Positions 23,901-35,087 of a DNA stretch of 64,000 bases are shown in pieces. The notes beneath the pieces were generated by a model. That model made no database searches, was not told the DNA's origin, and saw only the letters and a list, made by a program, of their open reading frames with translations. Location of the stretch: NCBI GenBank assembly GCA_016987375.1, contig PJRA01000077.1:231923-295922 (forward strand), given 5' to 3'. The stretch is from Brachionus koreanus. Its lineage: Eukaryota; Rotifera; Eurotatoria; Ploima; Brachionidae. Both the position numbers and the translations under genes were made by a program. How positions within the stretch are numbered: the stretch's first letter is position 1; each line of letters starts with the position of its first letter.

Positions 23901-26900
23901 AAAAATTTGATATGAATTTATCAATGTTTTTTGGTTGTAAAAATAACAGATAATTTTATTTTTATAAAATTTATAATTTTAATTATTAAAAATTTTATTA
24001 AATTAAATAAATGAAGTGTTAATCAGTTGATTACGATAAGGGTAATAATAAGGATAAGGATAAGGATAATTTCAAGGTTAAAGCCTGTTGATTAACCTTG
24101 AAATTGAAAAAAAAAAAAATTGAAATTGACTTACGTTTTTGACTTTTGTATAATTCTGATCAACAGTAACATCAGTTAGTCTTGAAATATGTCTAGTAGA
24201 AGGTGAAAATGTGCTTAAAGTAAGAAGATTGAAAGATTGGTTAGTATTCACCAATTATTAGAAGTCTTTAACGCATCACAATCGATGATGTCTTGTCATC
24301 TTAATTTGCCGTTAATAATTAAAAAAATCCTCTAGATGAACGGTTTTCAGAAGAAAGATTTAATTGTGATGAGAGTTAGATCTATTTTTGCAATTATGAT
24401 AGAAGAATTCAATAATTGGACTCATCTCGACCAGCTCAGTCAGTCGTGAAAAGAAAAGACTTATAGAAGATTAATAGAATGGCAAAAATAGAAGAGTGGA
24501 CTGAGATCTTTCTCCTTTTGACTATCATCTGAGTAAAAAAATTTAAGAAAGGTGTCGTAAATTTTTTGGTGGCTAAAGACTAAAGAGCATTACTTTTTTA
24601 TTTAAGGAAAAAAAAAGCAAAATATTTTTACTTATTCCAATATTAATTTTAATTTTTATTTCAAATGCTTATTTTTTTTTTGAATCTACTTACTACTACT
24701 TTTCAATTTTGAATTTAATTGTAAATTTTTTTAATTTTTTAAGATTAAAGTTTTTTTCAAAATAGACTTTAAAAGTGAGGTGATTTAATTTTGTTTTAAG
24801 AGAATTTTTTTTTATAATTCCAATTTTACCTAAATCTTTAATAGCAAAAATAATCAAAATTGGTTCATAATTTTACAATTTTACGATTTTTCAATATCTA
24901 AAAAAAAAATTTCCAAATTGAAAATTTTAAGGAGCTATAACTTAAAGGATTTACTTGTCTCCTACTTAATTCGGTCCGTTACTTAAGCCCTTAAATAATA
25001 ATAATAATAAAGAAATCTATTTCTTATTTAAATATATTTATTAAATTATAACAATTGGCCACGTATAGCCACATAAAAAAAATAAAGAAAAATACAAAGA
25101 AAATTATAACAAGATAGAAAGTGAGCTCCCTGTCTAATCCTTTACACAGTGTTAAATACTAGTAACTTGCCAAACGCATGAGATCAAAGTATTGCACTAT
25201 GAAGCTATAGACATATAAATTGACTAGAGACTGTGTTGTAGTTATTCAGAGAACTACAACAAAAAGAATAAATTTTTCAAAATATCTACTTCAGACTGCT
25301 AGATTTAGGCATGGTTTAGAAATTGCTTAATATTTTAACAAATCGTAATTTTAATATTACATTTAGTATGAGCTGATACACTTTGATTGACACTCAAAGA
25401 CCGGATGAATTTTTTGACCATTTTATTTGAATCTTTTTTATATTTGAATACTCCGGTTTTTGAGTGTTAAATTACAAATTAAATGAAAGAAATTACAAAG
25501 TCAATAATTTTTTTTTTACCTTAACAAATATTAAAGAAGAAAAAATACAATTAAAATCTAATTTGATTTTTTTGCAAAGAGATGTGGAGCTAAAAAAGAT
25601 GCACAGTATTGAAATGGATATAAAAGAAGAGGATGAGAATATAGACAAAGAAAGTGCTGAGACTGAAGAAGAGCCTAAGATACTTCAAAAAATAGTTGAG
25701 GAAGAAGAGCCCTCAAAAGGCAAAAGTTCAGACAAAGCATCAAGTGAAAATAAATCAGTGAAGCAGTTAGATGACGAATATCCTTTGAAAGGACCAGAAA
25801 CCCAAGAATTTTTGAATAGACTAAAGCCTATTGTGGATACAATTAAAAACATTCAGAACACAGTGTCTACAATAACCGGCTCAGAGCCATCATTTATTGA
25901 CATAAACAGAAAATCATCGCAGCCAGAAAAAAGCGTCCAAGAGCTTGTTGTCGAGTCGGCTAATGTAGTTGAAAAAATGTTTCAATTCCGTGCAGTTGAC
26001 TTTGACGGAATTGAAGAAGACGAGCCGGATGAAAACGACGAAGAGGAAGAGGAAAAAGAGGAGGAGGAAGAAGAGGAGTTTGAAGAAGGTGAAGAAGAAG
26101 GCGATGATAACATATTCGATCCGAGTTTGAGAGAAAAAAAAATCTCATTTGGAGAAACAAGTCATTACTGCCCAGTTGCTTTGTATTCAAAGTTCACTCT
26201 GGTTCCTGGCAATCCGGAAATTCAATGCAAATATAGAGAAAGATTTTACAGATTTTCGAGTGAAGAAGCTAAAAAAGAGTTTATGGACAATCCGCTTAAG
26301 TATTTGCCAAGCTCTAGGCGCAAATTGAAAATACCACCGACTAGAATTTTGGTTCTAGGACCGCGTGGCTCTGGCAAAAGTACTCAGGCTAGATTTTTGG
26401 CCGAAAAATTAAATCTATTTCATGTGAAATTTCGCGACTATTTACAAGAGTTGATCATAGGCAAGACAAAAAAAAGAATTGATTATGAACGTGAAGAGGA
26501 CAAAGAGGAAGAAGATCAGCCCAATGACGACGAAGAGGATGAAGAAGAAAAAAAGTTTTAAATAAAAATTTATTTAAATTTGATTTAATTGAATTAAAAT
26601 TAATTAGGCTTAGGGAATTGAAAAATTCCGAGCCTTTGCCCGAATTGACTGAACGCGAAGAAACAATCAAAGCCTATTTGGAAAGAGATGAGGTGCTACC
26701 GACTGAGATAATGGATGAAATTCTACCACAGTTATGGGAGGAAGAGCCATACAAGTATTTAGTGATGATCACTTTCCTTCTTTTTTTTTTAAATGACTGT
26801 TTTTTTTCAGATCTAGAGGCTTTGTGCTAGAAGGTTTTCCAAATAATGACAGCCAAGCTCACTATTTAGTTGACAAAGGCTTTTTTCCTGATGCAGTTAT

Positions 26901-29900
26901 AATACTTCGAGTTGAAGATGAAGATGCAGTCAAGCGACTACTGCCGGAAAGACTCGAGTCTTGGAGGACTAAAATGAATGCCAAAAAAGAACGCAAGATG
27001 CTCAAGGCAAAAAAAAAGAAAGAAAAACTGGTAAAAATATTTTATTTAATTTAAGAGATTAAATTAATTTTTTTTTTGCTGCTTTTTTATTAGATGTTAC
27101 AAATGAAAGTTAGACGTGAAGAGGAAATAGCCAAATATGAAGAAAGTCGACTTAAGAGAGAAGAAGAGGTAGTGTATTTTATTTTGGGTTTTTAATTGTT
27201 TTTAAATGAAAAATATGAATTGAATGAATGCTATTCCAAAAAACACATGTTTAATTCCTTGCCTTTTTTTAATTCTTAAAAAAAATGGTGCTTTTTTAAA
27301 TTTTATTATATTTTTTTTTGGCAATATCATTAATAAATATGATAAATAATAAAGGAATAATAACCGAACATTGAGAAAGAAATGCCGATAAATTAAACTC
27401 ATCAGAAAATTGTTGTAGTGTTGGGTACCTTCAATATGATGTTGGTCGTCTTGATGGCCGCCACGCATAAATTATATTTTTTCAAAATTTCAATTTGTTT
27501 TCTTATGCCCAATTCTTTTATCTAAAAAATTTTCATATTTTTAATTTTTTCAAGTTTTATTTTTGTATACATGGCCATCAAAGCGGCCAACACCATTTTT
27601 TGCGATCCAGTAACCATCACTGAAGGTACGCAACACTATGATTCAATTGAATTTTGAATGAAAACCAAAAAATTTATAAATAATTTTAATTTCTTTAATT
27701 TCAACACTAGAACGCCAAGGGATTTTTAGACCGCTTTTTGAAAATTTCAAACTAATAAATAAAATTTTAAAAAATGGTTCTTGTGATGTATTAGGGAGTC
27801 AATATCATTATAACTATTACTTTATTAAATAAAAGATAATAAAATTAGAATAAATATAATAATGAAAGTTGAGTTGCTTAAATATGGAATCTTGTACTTG
27901 ACCAGATATCTAAAAAGAATAAAGACACAACTACAATTTGCCAAATAAGGTAAAATTAATTTTAACAAGTTATGGTAGATAAATTATTCAAGACATCAAC
28001 TAATAATATGACACTCTTATTACTAGCTAAAAATCTTAATTGTAATTATTTGGAAAATGAATAAATTTTCAAAAAAATATTATAACACAGTTTTGACATT
28101 TTATCAAAGAGTTTTGGAATTAAAGAAATTTTACATGTTTGTTTTTTTCAATTTTTAAATTCGGAAGAGGAAAAAACGTGAAATAATTTCTAGTTCTCTT
28201 TCGGATGAACATGCTAATATTGTTACTTTCTAAGGGCCAAGAAATCATTCTGCAAAATGTATCAGCTGATACAAGGTTTGTATGACACAAATTTAGTCTG
28301 TGTAAAAAAACTGAAATTTTGCAAAATTAAATTGCACAGTTTTTGCACACCGACTAATTTTGTGTCATACAAACTTTGTATTAACTGATTCATTTTGCAC
28401 AACGATTTTTAGACTCCTAGAAAAAAAGTTATTTTAATTTAAAATTTTTAAATCTCTCTATATTTTCAAGCTTCATTGCATTTCATAAAACAAAAATTTT
28501 AACCAGTATTCAATAGAGAATAACATGTTACATATGACATGTTTATAAATAGGGAGAGTCATCATCCTATCAAAAATTATATTTAACAAAATTTATATTT
28601 TTCAATTAATAATTTTTACTGATTGAAAGAATTTTTTAAGAAATATGTTTAATTTCACTCAAAAGCTTATGACTCTTTCTTGTCTTATATCATGTCTTGT
28701 ATTTAGTTAAATAAATTTAATAAATTAAAAAAGTATTTTTTATTTTTAATAAAAACTTTTTTTTTTTTACTTTTAAAAAAATCTAAAAAATTTTTGGCAA
28801 CGAAAAAAAAGGCTGCGGAAAACGGTGAAGAGTATGAAGAAGAGGAAGAGTTTGACGTGGACGCTCTGATACAGGAGGAATTTGCCGATCAGCTTCAAGA
28901 AGAAGAAGAGGTCGAAGAAGTACAAGAAGACGAAGTCAAAGAAAACATGACTAATGACATAAGAACTCGTTTTGAAAACGAATTGAGCTATTTAGACCTG
29001 GTCAAAGTAAATTTTTGTTAGAATTAATTAGAAACCAGTTTAAATTAAGCAAAAAAAAAATTAAGGATGCGTTACAAGAAGTATTGGTGCCAAGGTTTAC
29101 GGTAGACTCGAATCGCAAGATAAATATAGTGCGATATTTGATAAAAAAGCGTCTCAAACGCTTCATAGACAATCGACAGTCTCTTTTCGAAAGAGTCTAT
29201 CCAGTTAAACTACGCGTAGCCAACAAACTAATCGACTTTGGCTACAAACAATTGAGCAGATTTGGCCGCTGGTGTCCAGTCAAACAATTGGACAATGAGC
29301 CAGTTCAAACATTTTACAATGAAAAAAAGAAGCCATATCCAGCCATCTATCGTTCTTACGTTTATTTTTTCTCATCCAAAGAAGCTAGAGAAAATTTTGG
29401 CCAAGACACGTTGAAGTACTTGAATCAGCCGTCTCCGTTGTCGGTGGTGCCGTTCAAAATAAGCATAATCGGACCGCCGAAGAGCGGCAAAAGCACTCTG
29501 GCCAAGCGCTTCGCCAATGAGTTCGGCTGTGTGCGACTGTCGGCCGGCGAGGCCATTCGAGCAGTCCTTGACAATCAGCCGTACACAGAATTGGCCGAGA
29601 ACATACGCTCATATTTGATCAAGGGAAAAACAGTGCCCGATGAGCTCACTATTCAATGCATCGAGTTGGCCATATTGGATGTTAGATGTCAGCTGAGAGG
29701 CTTTGTATTGGACAATTTTCCGGTCACCAAGGAACAAGTCAAAATAATGACCGATCGTAGTCTCATACCGGTCAAGGTTATTGAACTTAAATGTGACATC
29801 AAAGAAGTAATGCAAAGATGTATTAAAGATCGAACGTGCCAAGAGAGAATGACCAACGGTCTCATTCTAAATGACAGTCCTGAAATAATTGCATACAAGC

Positions 29901-31031
29901 TGAAAGAGTGGAAAAATCAAATAGCTTTTTTGAGAGATTGGTATTCAAATGAGCACAAAAATCTAGTTCAACTTGATGCTACACAGTCCAAATGGAATCT
30001 ATGGGATCAGGCGAAAAAAATTGGCTTTGATTCTGTGCGAACAATTCAGGTCTATTTGGACCGTATCAACCGTCAACAAGCGGCCTGTATTGCCAATCTA
30101 TGTGTTACCTATGATGAAATGGTCGTTAGAATGGGAGACTTTGGACAATATTGTCCAGTCTCGTTGGCCATCAACAATGAACTAGTTGATTGTTCGGATG
30201 ACAAGAGCATGGATCATGTGGCTGAGTATCAGGGCTTTTATTACAAAATGAAGTCCAAAAATGAGCTGGACATATTTTTGAGCGAACCGCACAGATTTGT
30301 GCCGCCCAATGCTCCGCGAAAGCTTCCTGCGCCAAACTTGCTTCCGAGAAAGCGAAGCGCTGTCCAAGTCAAAGAAATGTTTCCAAAGCCTATCGAGCTA
30401 AATGGCTATTGTCCAGTTACTTTTTATTTGGGAAAGCTGCGCTATGAAGCACTGCAGCAGGGCATGGCTGACTATGCCGCTGAGTACAAGGGAAAAATTT
30501 TTTTCATGGCCGATGCCCAAATGCTCGAGCTTTTTATGAAAAAGCCCGAGCTTTATAGTGTTCTTAAACTGCCGCACAAGTTGCCGCCTGTTAAGAAAAA
30601 TTTAAATTTGCTTGATTTGCCAATGACTGGCTATTTGGAGCAAACAGTGGCCGAATTGCTCAAAAAAGCTTTGAGTCAAGTTGGTAATTTTAAGCCCAAA
30701 TTTCCGTTTCTAACACCGACCAAATCAGCTCTTCTCTATGTTGCCTATTATCTTAAGGGTATGTTTTTTTTTTTACCCTGATTTAAAATAAAAATTTCTA
30801 ATTTTTTTTTCTTTAAAAGCTTATAACCCAAAATCGAGTGAGTATAGAAGAAAAAAATATAAGCAAAAGTTGACTTTTTTCGAGCAGAAATGTGACCTAA
30901 TTGATTATCTATACAAACAAACAACTCTAAAGTACAAAGATCCAAGCAAACGTTCCATTGAATACAATCTTAAATTTGATAGCTTTTTTGCTTTGCAAGA
31001 AAATGTACCTACCATGAATTGGCTTGCTTAA
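20907..31031 (+). CDS. AK9: adenylate kinase 9 (multi-domain nucleoside mono/diphosphate kinase)
   Basis: Large multi-domain kinase that interconverts nucleoside mono-, di- and triphosphates, linked to cilia and flagella. Twelve exons: 20907-20993, 21047-21112, 21167-21287, 21341-21603, 21723-23347, 25580-26554, 26608-26754, 26811-27030, 27094-27168, 28812-29006, 29039-30758 and 30820-31031. They total 1,901 residues (human about 1,911). All four P-loops are intact: GKPGSGKST, GTPYSGKTS, GPRGSGKST and GPPKSGKST. Five Cys-Pro-Val modules occur (FYCPVSLKDG, HYCPVALYSK, RWCPVKQL, QYCPVSLAIN, GYCPVTFYLG). Long Glu-rich linkers separate the domains. Introns 5 (about 2.2 kb) and 9 (about 1.6 kb) hold repeats. 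Intron 10 is only 32 nt. The join across intron 5 is inferred from phase, so a small exon could be missed there. The C-terminus (SSEYRRKKYKQKL) matches the family. Confidence 0.93.
24036..24105. repeat. GGATAA tandem run plus hairpin
   Basis: AAGGATAAGGATAAGGATAA repeats run directly into the arm AATTTCAAGGTTAA (24068-24081), whose exact complement is at 24092-24105 with a 10-base loop. Function unknown. Confidence 0.6.
24375..24545 (+). repeat. dispersed repeat family R1, diverged copy
   Basis: Shares AGATCTATTTTTGC, CCAGCTCAGTCAG.CGTGAAAAG and GAGATCTTTCTC...TGACTAT in the same order as the copies at 44688-45115 (+) and 48665-49400 (-). No coding capacity. Confidence 0.6.
27310..27390 (-). 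pseudogene. LINE reverse-transcriptase scrap (fragment B)
   Basis: The minus strand reads SQCSVIIPLLFIIFINDIAK, matching the conserved reverse-transcriptase block PQGSVL.PLLF.IFINDI. The flanking frame is shifted and broken. Short but characteristic. Confidence 0.5.
27410..27645. repeat. imperfect inverted repeat flanking about 100 bp
   Basis: The complement of 27410-27466 (GGCCATCAAGACGACCAACA, then TTGAAGGTACCCAACACTA) resembles 27570-27645 on the plus strand (ATGGCCATCAAAGCGGCCAACACC, then CTGAAGGTACGCAACACTAT, with an insertion between). The arms are richer in GC than the surroundings, as if derived from a coding sequence. Origin unknown. Confidence 0.55.
27779..28020 (+). repeat. dispersed retroelement segment, inverted match at 54.1-54.35 kb
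   Basis: This stretch is clearly similar to the reverse complement of about 54095-54345, for example TATAACTATTACTTTATTAA, GTTGAGTTGCTTAAATAT and ATGGTAGATAAATTATTCAA in the same order. The other copy lies directly upstream of a recognisable reverse-transcriptase C-terminus, so this is probably a piece of the same LINE. Confidence 0.75.
28251..28398. repeat. MITE-like hairpin with about 62-bp inverted arms
   Basis: The arm 28252-28313 (starting GCAAAATGTATCAGCTGATA) pairs with 28335-28398 with about eight mismatches, leaving a loop of about 20 bases. The terminal 17 bases GCAAAATGTATCAGCTG recur at 48511-48527, as expected for a repeat family's end. There is no coding capacity. Confidence 0.75.
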
Positions 31032-33147
31032 TTTTTAAATTAATTTCTTCTTTTTTTTTTTTTATTTTATTTTAATTTTTTTTCTATTAATAAAAATATA
31101 AATTTTTTTTTTCAGTTAAATTTTTGCGTGAATATTATCAGATATGAAACAAGAGAGTAAGATGTACACTTTAAAGCTCATATTTAAACTCGATTTAAAC
31201 AACTCTGGCTTTTATACACATTGTTTATTTAATACCATTTACTCATATCATCTTTTTATTTCAATTTCTGCATGTGTTAGTTGTCCAGTTTATTATTAGT
31301 ATTATTTTTTGTTTCAATGAACGCCTTTTAGAAAAAAAATAATGAAATAAACAGTTTTTAATGAAATTAAAGACAAATGTTTGAATTCAATCTAAATAAA
31401 TATTTTAAAAAATGTTTATTAAATTTTTTTCTAGTTTAGTTAAATACAATGCTTTTATAAAATGTCCAGAATCGACTAAATTAGGTAATTTTATATTATT
31501 CTTGGTAATCTTACGTTAATTTTAGTTGGTAAGAACATGTAATTTTACGTAAAATTACGCAGGGTTACATTAAATTACGTAAATTTTGGTAAAACCATCT
31601 CAAAATGCTTACGGCCAAAAAAATCAGGTTTTTGGTAAGAAAAATGTAAAAATTGAACATTTTTCAATAGAATTGAAATAATTTTTATCTTAAAAAATAA
31701 TCAAAACTCAAAATTGCTTACCGTTTCTTACTTTATTTTACGTAAAATTATTTAATTGGACTTGATTAATTCTCTAAGCATTTTTCTATAGGTCCCATTT
31801 CCTATATGATCTAAGCATTCTTTGAAGGAGCCTGTTATCCCATTTTAATTTACATTTCATAACTCTTTCAGTTTAATTACTATTTTCTGAGAAATGTCCC
31901 TCTCTTCAGTTTCATCTTTCTTTCTTTTCGATTTATTTCAGCATCAATTTATATTTGAAAAAAAAAAATTAGTAAGTTAAAATATACACACTGATGAACA
32001 CTTCATTTATTAAAATCGTTATTAAAAATAATTATTTTTGTTGAAAAAAAATATGAAAAAAGATAATTTGTTAATGTGATCTAATTGTTATTTGAAAAAA
32101 TTTAACATCAAGTTATTCAAGTTAAATAATTCAAAATTTGAAACAAATTTTAAGTAAATCAAATTTATGTGTTATTGAAAATTGAATTCTTAAACATTAA
32201 AAACTTTAAACATTGATCTCTTGACCACAAAAGAAATTTATTAATCTTAAATAAAAATATTCAAAAGTTTTCTCTACACTTCTTTATTTGGGCATCGATT
32301 CGATTAGGTTATTGATGTTCTTTAAATTGTAATTCAAATTCATTGAGTCATTGTTCTTTTAAATTAAGGGGAAATTTGCAATGTAGAAGACATTTGTTAG
32401 AGAAAGTTAGCATCTTTTCAAAATTTCTATGTTTGAAAGAATAGACCAAACATTTGTAAAATAAAATAAAAAAAATAAATTTTTTAGCTAAAATTTAAAT
32501 TTAATTTTTTTTCATTATTCTTTTTTTTCCTACCAAAAATCTTCAATTTTTGATGTTTTTCATCATTGTTTCTTTTAAGATGGTTTTGGTCGATCATGAG
32601 AGAAAAATATGCACTAGAAAAGAGTAAAATTTTTGCATTACTTTTGAAAATAAGAGACAAAATTTAATTTAACTCAAGTGTAAGAACTGGATTGACGCCT
32701 ATCGAACTAATTTTCAATTTGATTTCATGAATGCTTACTTGTTAATCATATTATTCTTTCAATTTAATAAGCTAATTTTTTTAAAGATTAATAATAACAA
32801 AAAATAAATTTCAAACACTTATTTCTTTTATAAATATAAGTTGTTCTTTAATTGAATAACATTGAACAAAAAAAAAATTTTTTTAAATTTTGTTTCTAAG
32901 CAACCATTTTTGACAGTGTTGTTATAGAAAAAAAAATTTCTCAAATGTAATATTAAAAAATTTATTTAAATTTCAATCTTGAATAAATGATTTTTATTTA
33001 TATGTATATTTATATTAATTTTCATGATAAAAATGATCCATCGATTCTACCAAAACGATTATGTGTTTTTTAAAAGAATAAAAAATATACAAAATATGTT
33101 ACAAACAAAGTGTGTGTGTGTGTTTGTGCTAAACTCAAAGACGATCT
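31032..33147. other. intergenic downstream of AK9
   Basis: No gene. AK9's 3' UTR occupies the first part (AATAAA-like strings near 31087). A string related to the repeat at 19300 (AAACAACTCTGGCT) is at 31196-31209. TTTTACGTAAAA palindromes cluster at 31540-31557 and 31735-31750. A (GT)n microsatellite lies at 33111-33125. Confidence 0.6.
31540..31750. repeat. cluster of TTTTACGTAAAA palindromes
   Basis: A perfect 18-bp palindrome TAATTTTACGTAAAATTA (31540-31557), another TTACGTAA about 20 bases on, and ATTTTACGTAAAAT at 31735-31748. TTACGTAA is a PAR-bZIP/C-EBP type site in animals, but here it may simply be a diverged repeat. Confidence 0.4.
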
Positions 33148-33327
33148 CTATTCGGACTCGGTGAGGTCCCTGGGAGTAAGAGGCAACTTTTCGTCTCTGC
33201 TTCGATGACGCAAACAAGGCAAGCATCTGAAAAATAGTCGCTTGATCAAAATTTTCATTTCGATAGATGGAGGCTTTTCGGCCAGAGAACTCTTGGCCGT
33301 TATCTTTAGGCGTATTGGTTGTGTCAT
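33148..33327 (-). CDS. hypothetical small basic protein (59 residues)
   Basis: Not recognised. The frame starts at an ATG (33325-33327) and stands out from its surroundings by higher GC and non-AT-biased residues: MTQPIRLKITAKSSLAEKPP, then a basic, cysteine-bearing stretch LFFRCLPCLRHRSRDEKLPL, ending in an acidic tail. The paired cysteines beside basic residues could be lipidated, which is speculation. A possible upstream exon (33481-33451, reading RKLLEWRDT) has good acceptor and donor sites, but no join leads into this ATG frame. It can instead be joined, with correct phase, to an alternative frame across the same DNA. Either frame could be the real one, or the block could be a conserved UTR. 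Confidence 0.35.
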   Translation of the reverse strand: MTQPIRLKITAKSSLAEKPPSIEMKILIKRLFFRCLPCLRHRSRDEKLPLTPRDLTESE

Positions 33328-34639
33328 AGTCAAGCTCTTTACATCCTACGTCCGCGTCTCATCTATCTATTCTAAAAACAAAATAAGCTTTTAAAAACTA
33401 TTCGTGCTATAGGAAAAAAGAATTGTCTCGAATAGATTCCAAATGTTCACCTGTATCACGCCATTCTAATAATTTTCGAGACTAAAAAGAAAATTTTTAG
33501 AACTTTTTCTAAAGCAAAAAAAATGTTCTATTTTAGTTCTACTGCTACTGATCGATTATGATCAATATCAACACACAACAAACTGACTAAATGATGATAA
33601 TATATAGAATTATATTCATTTAATTATGTGAGTTGAGAATTTATCTCTTTTATTTTTGCTAAAAATAAACGAATAAGAAAATTAATTATAATAATTAATT
33701 TTATAGTTTTTTTAAATTTTTATCTTTAAACAGGTGATTAGCAAAAAAAAATTTTTATTTTAAGTTTTTGGTTATTTTGAAAATATTTTCTAGACCTATG
33801 GCTAATTATAGAAGCTCAGTTATTTATTTTTAAAATTGAGTGTCGACATTTTTTTTGTCCGAAAAAAAATGTTTTCCAAAAATTTCCAGACTTGTCAATA
33901 AATATTAACATTAATAAAATTAATTGCGTATTTTTTGACAAATTAAAGTAATTGCGTTTCTTTGAATTTTAGTTTGACATAATGAATAATTAGCAAATGA
34001 GAAATTTTTTTCTTTTAAAATTAATACTACATTTTTAAATTAGAAAAATTCTAATCATTTTTTCCTATTAATAAACGTCTCTAAAAATAACCTTGATTGT
34101 CAATATTTTAATCTCAAATCAATAATATTAATTATTTTTTATTATGCTTTAGTATTTGTGACCCTCGATTTAACTTGAACTTAGATTTATTATTTTTAGC
34201 ATTCGTTGAATTAAAATAAAATCTTGATAGCTAACATAGTACATAATAAATGGTTAGTCTTTATATTAGGATTAGATAATAGCAACACTTACACATTAGA
34301 AATAATGCTCTAACTAAGTTTTTTTTATTGAAAGCAAAATTTTGGCTTTATTACTAATATTTCTAAAATTAGACAAGCACTTAAAAAATAAATTCAAAAT
34401 TTGAAAATTGTTAAACTAATAAACAAAAAATAAATAGTTAAAATTTGCCTTCTTGAAAAAAAAATTATAAAAGATTAATTCATGTGAATAGAACGCTTTA
34501 CGAATTTAATAATTTAATTTTCTCTATTCCAACAAATGCTTTTATCAATTATATATCTGCAAGAAATAAAGATTATGCTCTAATCAAGAATAATCTATTA
34601 CGCCAAAAGAAACTATAATTTTTTTTCTTGTATAAAAAA
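33328..34639. other. intergenic, possible minus-strand 5' exon
   Basis: AT-rich. The only candidate is a 31-base piece (33451-33481, minus) bounded by TTTTTAG and GTGAAC that could belong to the small gene at 33148. Nothing else is supported. Confidence 0.45.
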
Positions 34640-35087
34640 ATGCTTCTATCAAAGACTAAATTGTGTTTCTATTTATTATTGCTAAGTCTGGCTAATGAAT
34701 CTCTTCAGGATGAAGTTGTCTGGAGTAAAAAAGTAAAAAAAATAATCTTAAACAAAAATTTGCTGCAATTTTCTGCTAAAGAAAAGAGACATTTTGGATG
34801 TTTTGAGAAATAAATTTTTTCCAAAAAATGAAGAAGACTTGGCCGAAAATGACTTGACTGAAAACGAGGCTAACAATTACTACACCAGCGACTTTGGCAG
34901 TGGCATAAACATAAAATTTAGAGGTAAAAACATAAACATTTGCGAAGGAAAATACATCGAACTAGCTGCCAATGCTCACCTGAAAATTGCTGATATTCTA
35001 ATCGCGGCTTGCAGTGGTCACTCTGGCTTCAAATGGCTCTTGGAAAAAACTGGTTATAACTTTTTTGAAAAATCAAGCAATGATTAG
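34640..35087 (+). CDS. hypothetical secreted protein with signal peptide
   Basis: Not recognised. Two exons (34640-34732, 34782-35087) join in phase across a 49-nt GT-AG intron to give 132 residues. Residues 1-20 look like a signal peptide, with a basic start and the hydrophobic core LCFYLLLLSLA. The mature part is acidic and Asn-rich, with one compact segment, FRGKNINICEGKYIELAANA, followed by LKIADILIAACSGHSGFKWL. The ICEGK.IEL stretch faintly recalls the start of a galactose-binding (SUEL-type) lectin domain, but the second cysteine of that motif is missing. A donor at 35052 (ACTG/GTTATA) could instead splice in phase to an exon at 35652-35769 (reading VNLFDEVSTGDIFLTRDD), making a longer protein. 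No relation to the neighbours is evident. Confidence 0.5.

Larger units (their letters stand above)
23348..25579. other. AK9 intron 5, repeat-bearing
   Basis: A 2.2-kb intron, far longer than the usual 50 nt in this window. It contains a fragment of the CAAGTTCAAGTCAAAG family near 23818-23840, GGATAA tandem units (24036-24069) leading into a 14-bp hairpin (24068-24105), and a copy of dispersed family R1 (about 24375-24545). An ORF at its right end (from 25464) is in frame with exon 6 but lies before the acceptor. Confidence 0.65.
27169..28811. other. AK9 intron 9, transposon-rich
   Basis: A 1.6-kb intron carrying LINE debris (27310-27390), an imperfect inverted repeat (27410-27645), a piece of a dispersed retroelement (27779-28020) and a MITE-like hairpin (28251-28398). 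The acceptor chosen at 28810-28811 keeps phase with the acidic linker that follows. Confidence 0.6.

Noticed and set aside
25464..25579. In-frame 5' extension of AK9 exon 6 starting at an ATG-like position
   Set aside because: The extension is hydrophobic/AT-biased. The acceptor at 25578-25579 keeps phase with exon 5, and the family shows one continuous protein rather than a second gene.
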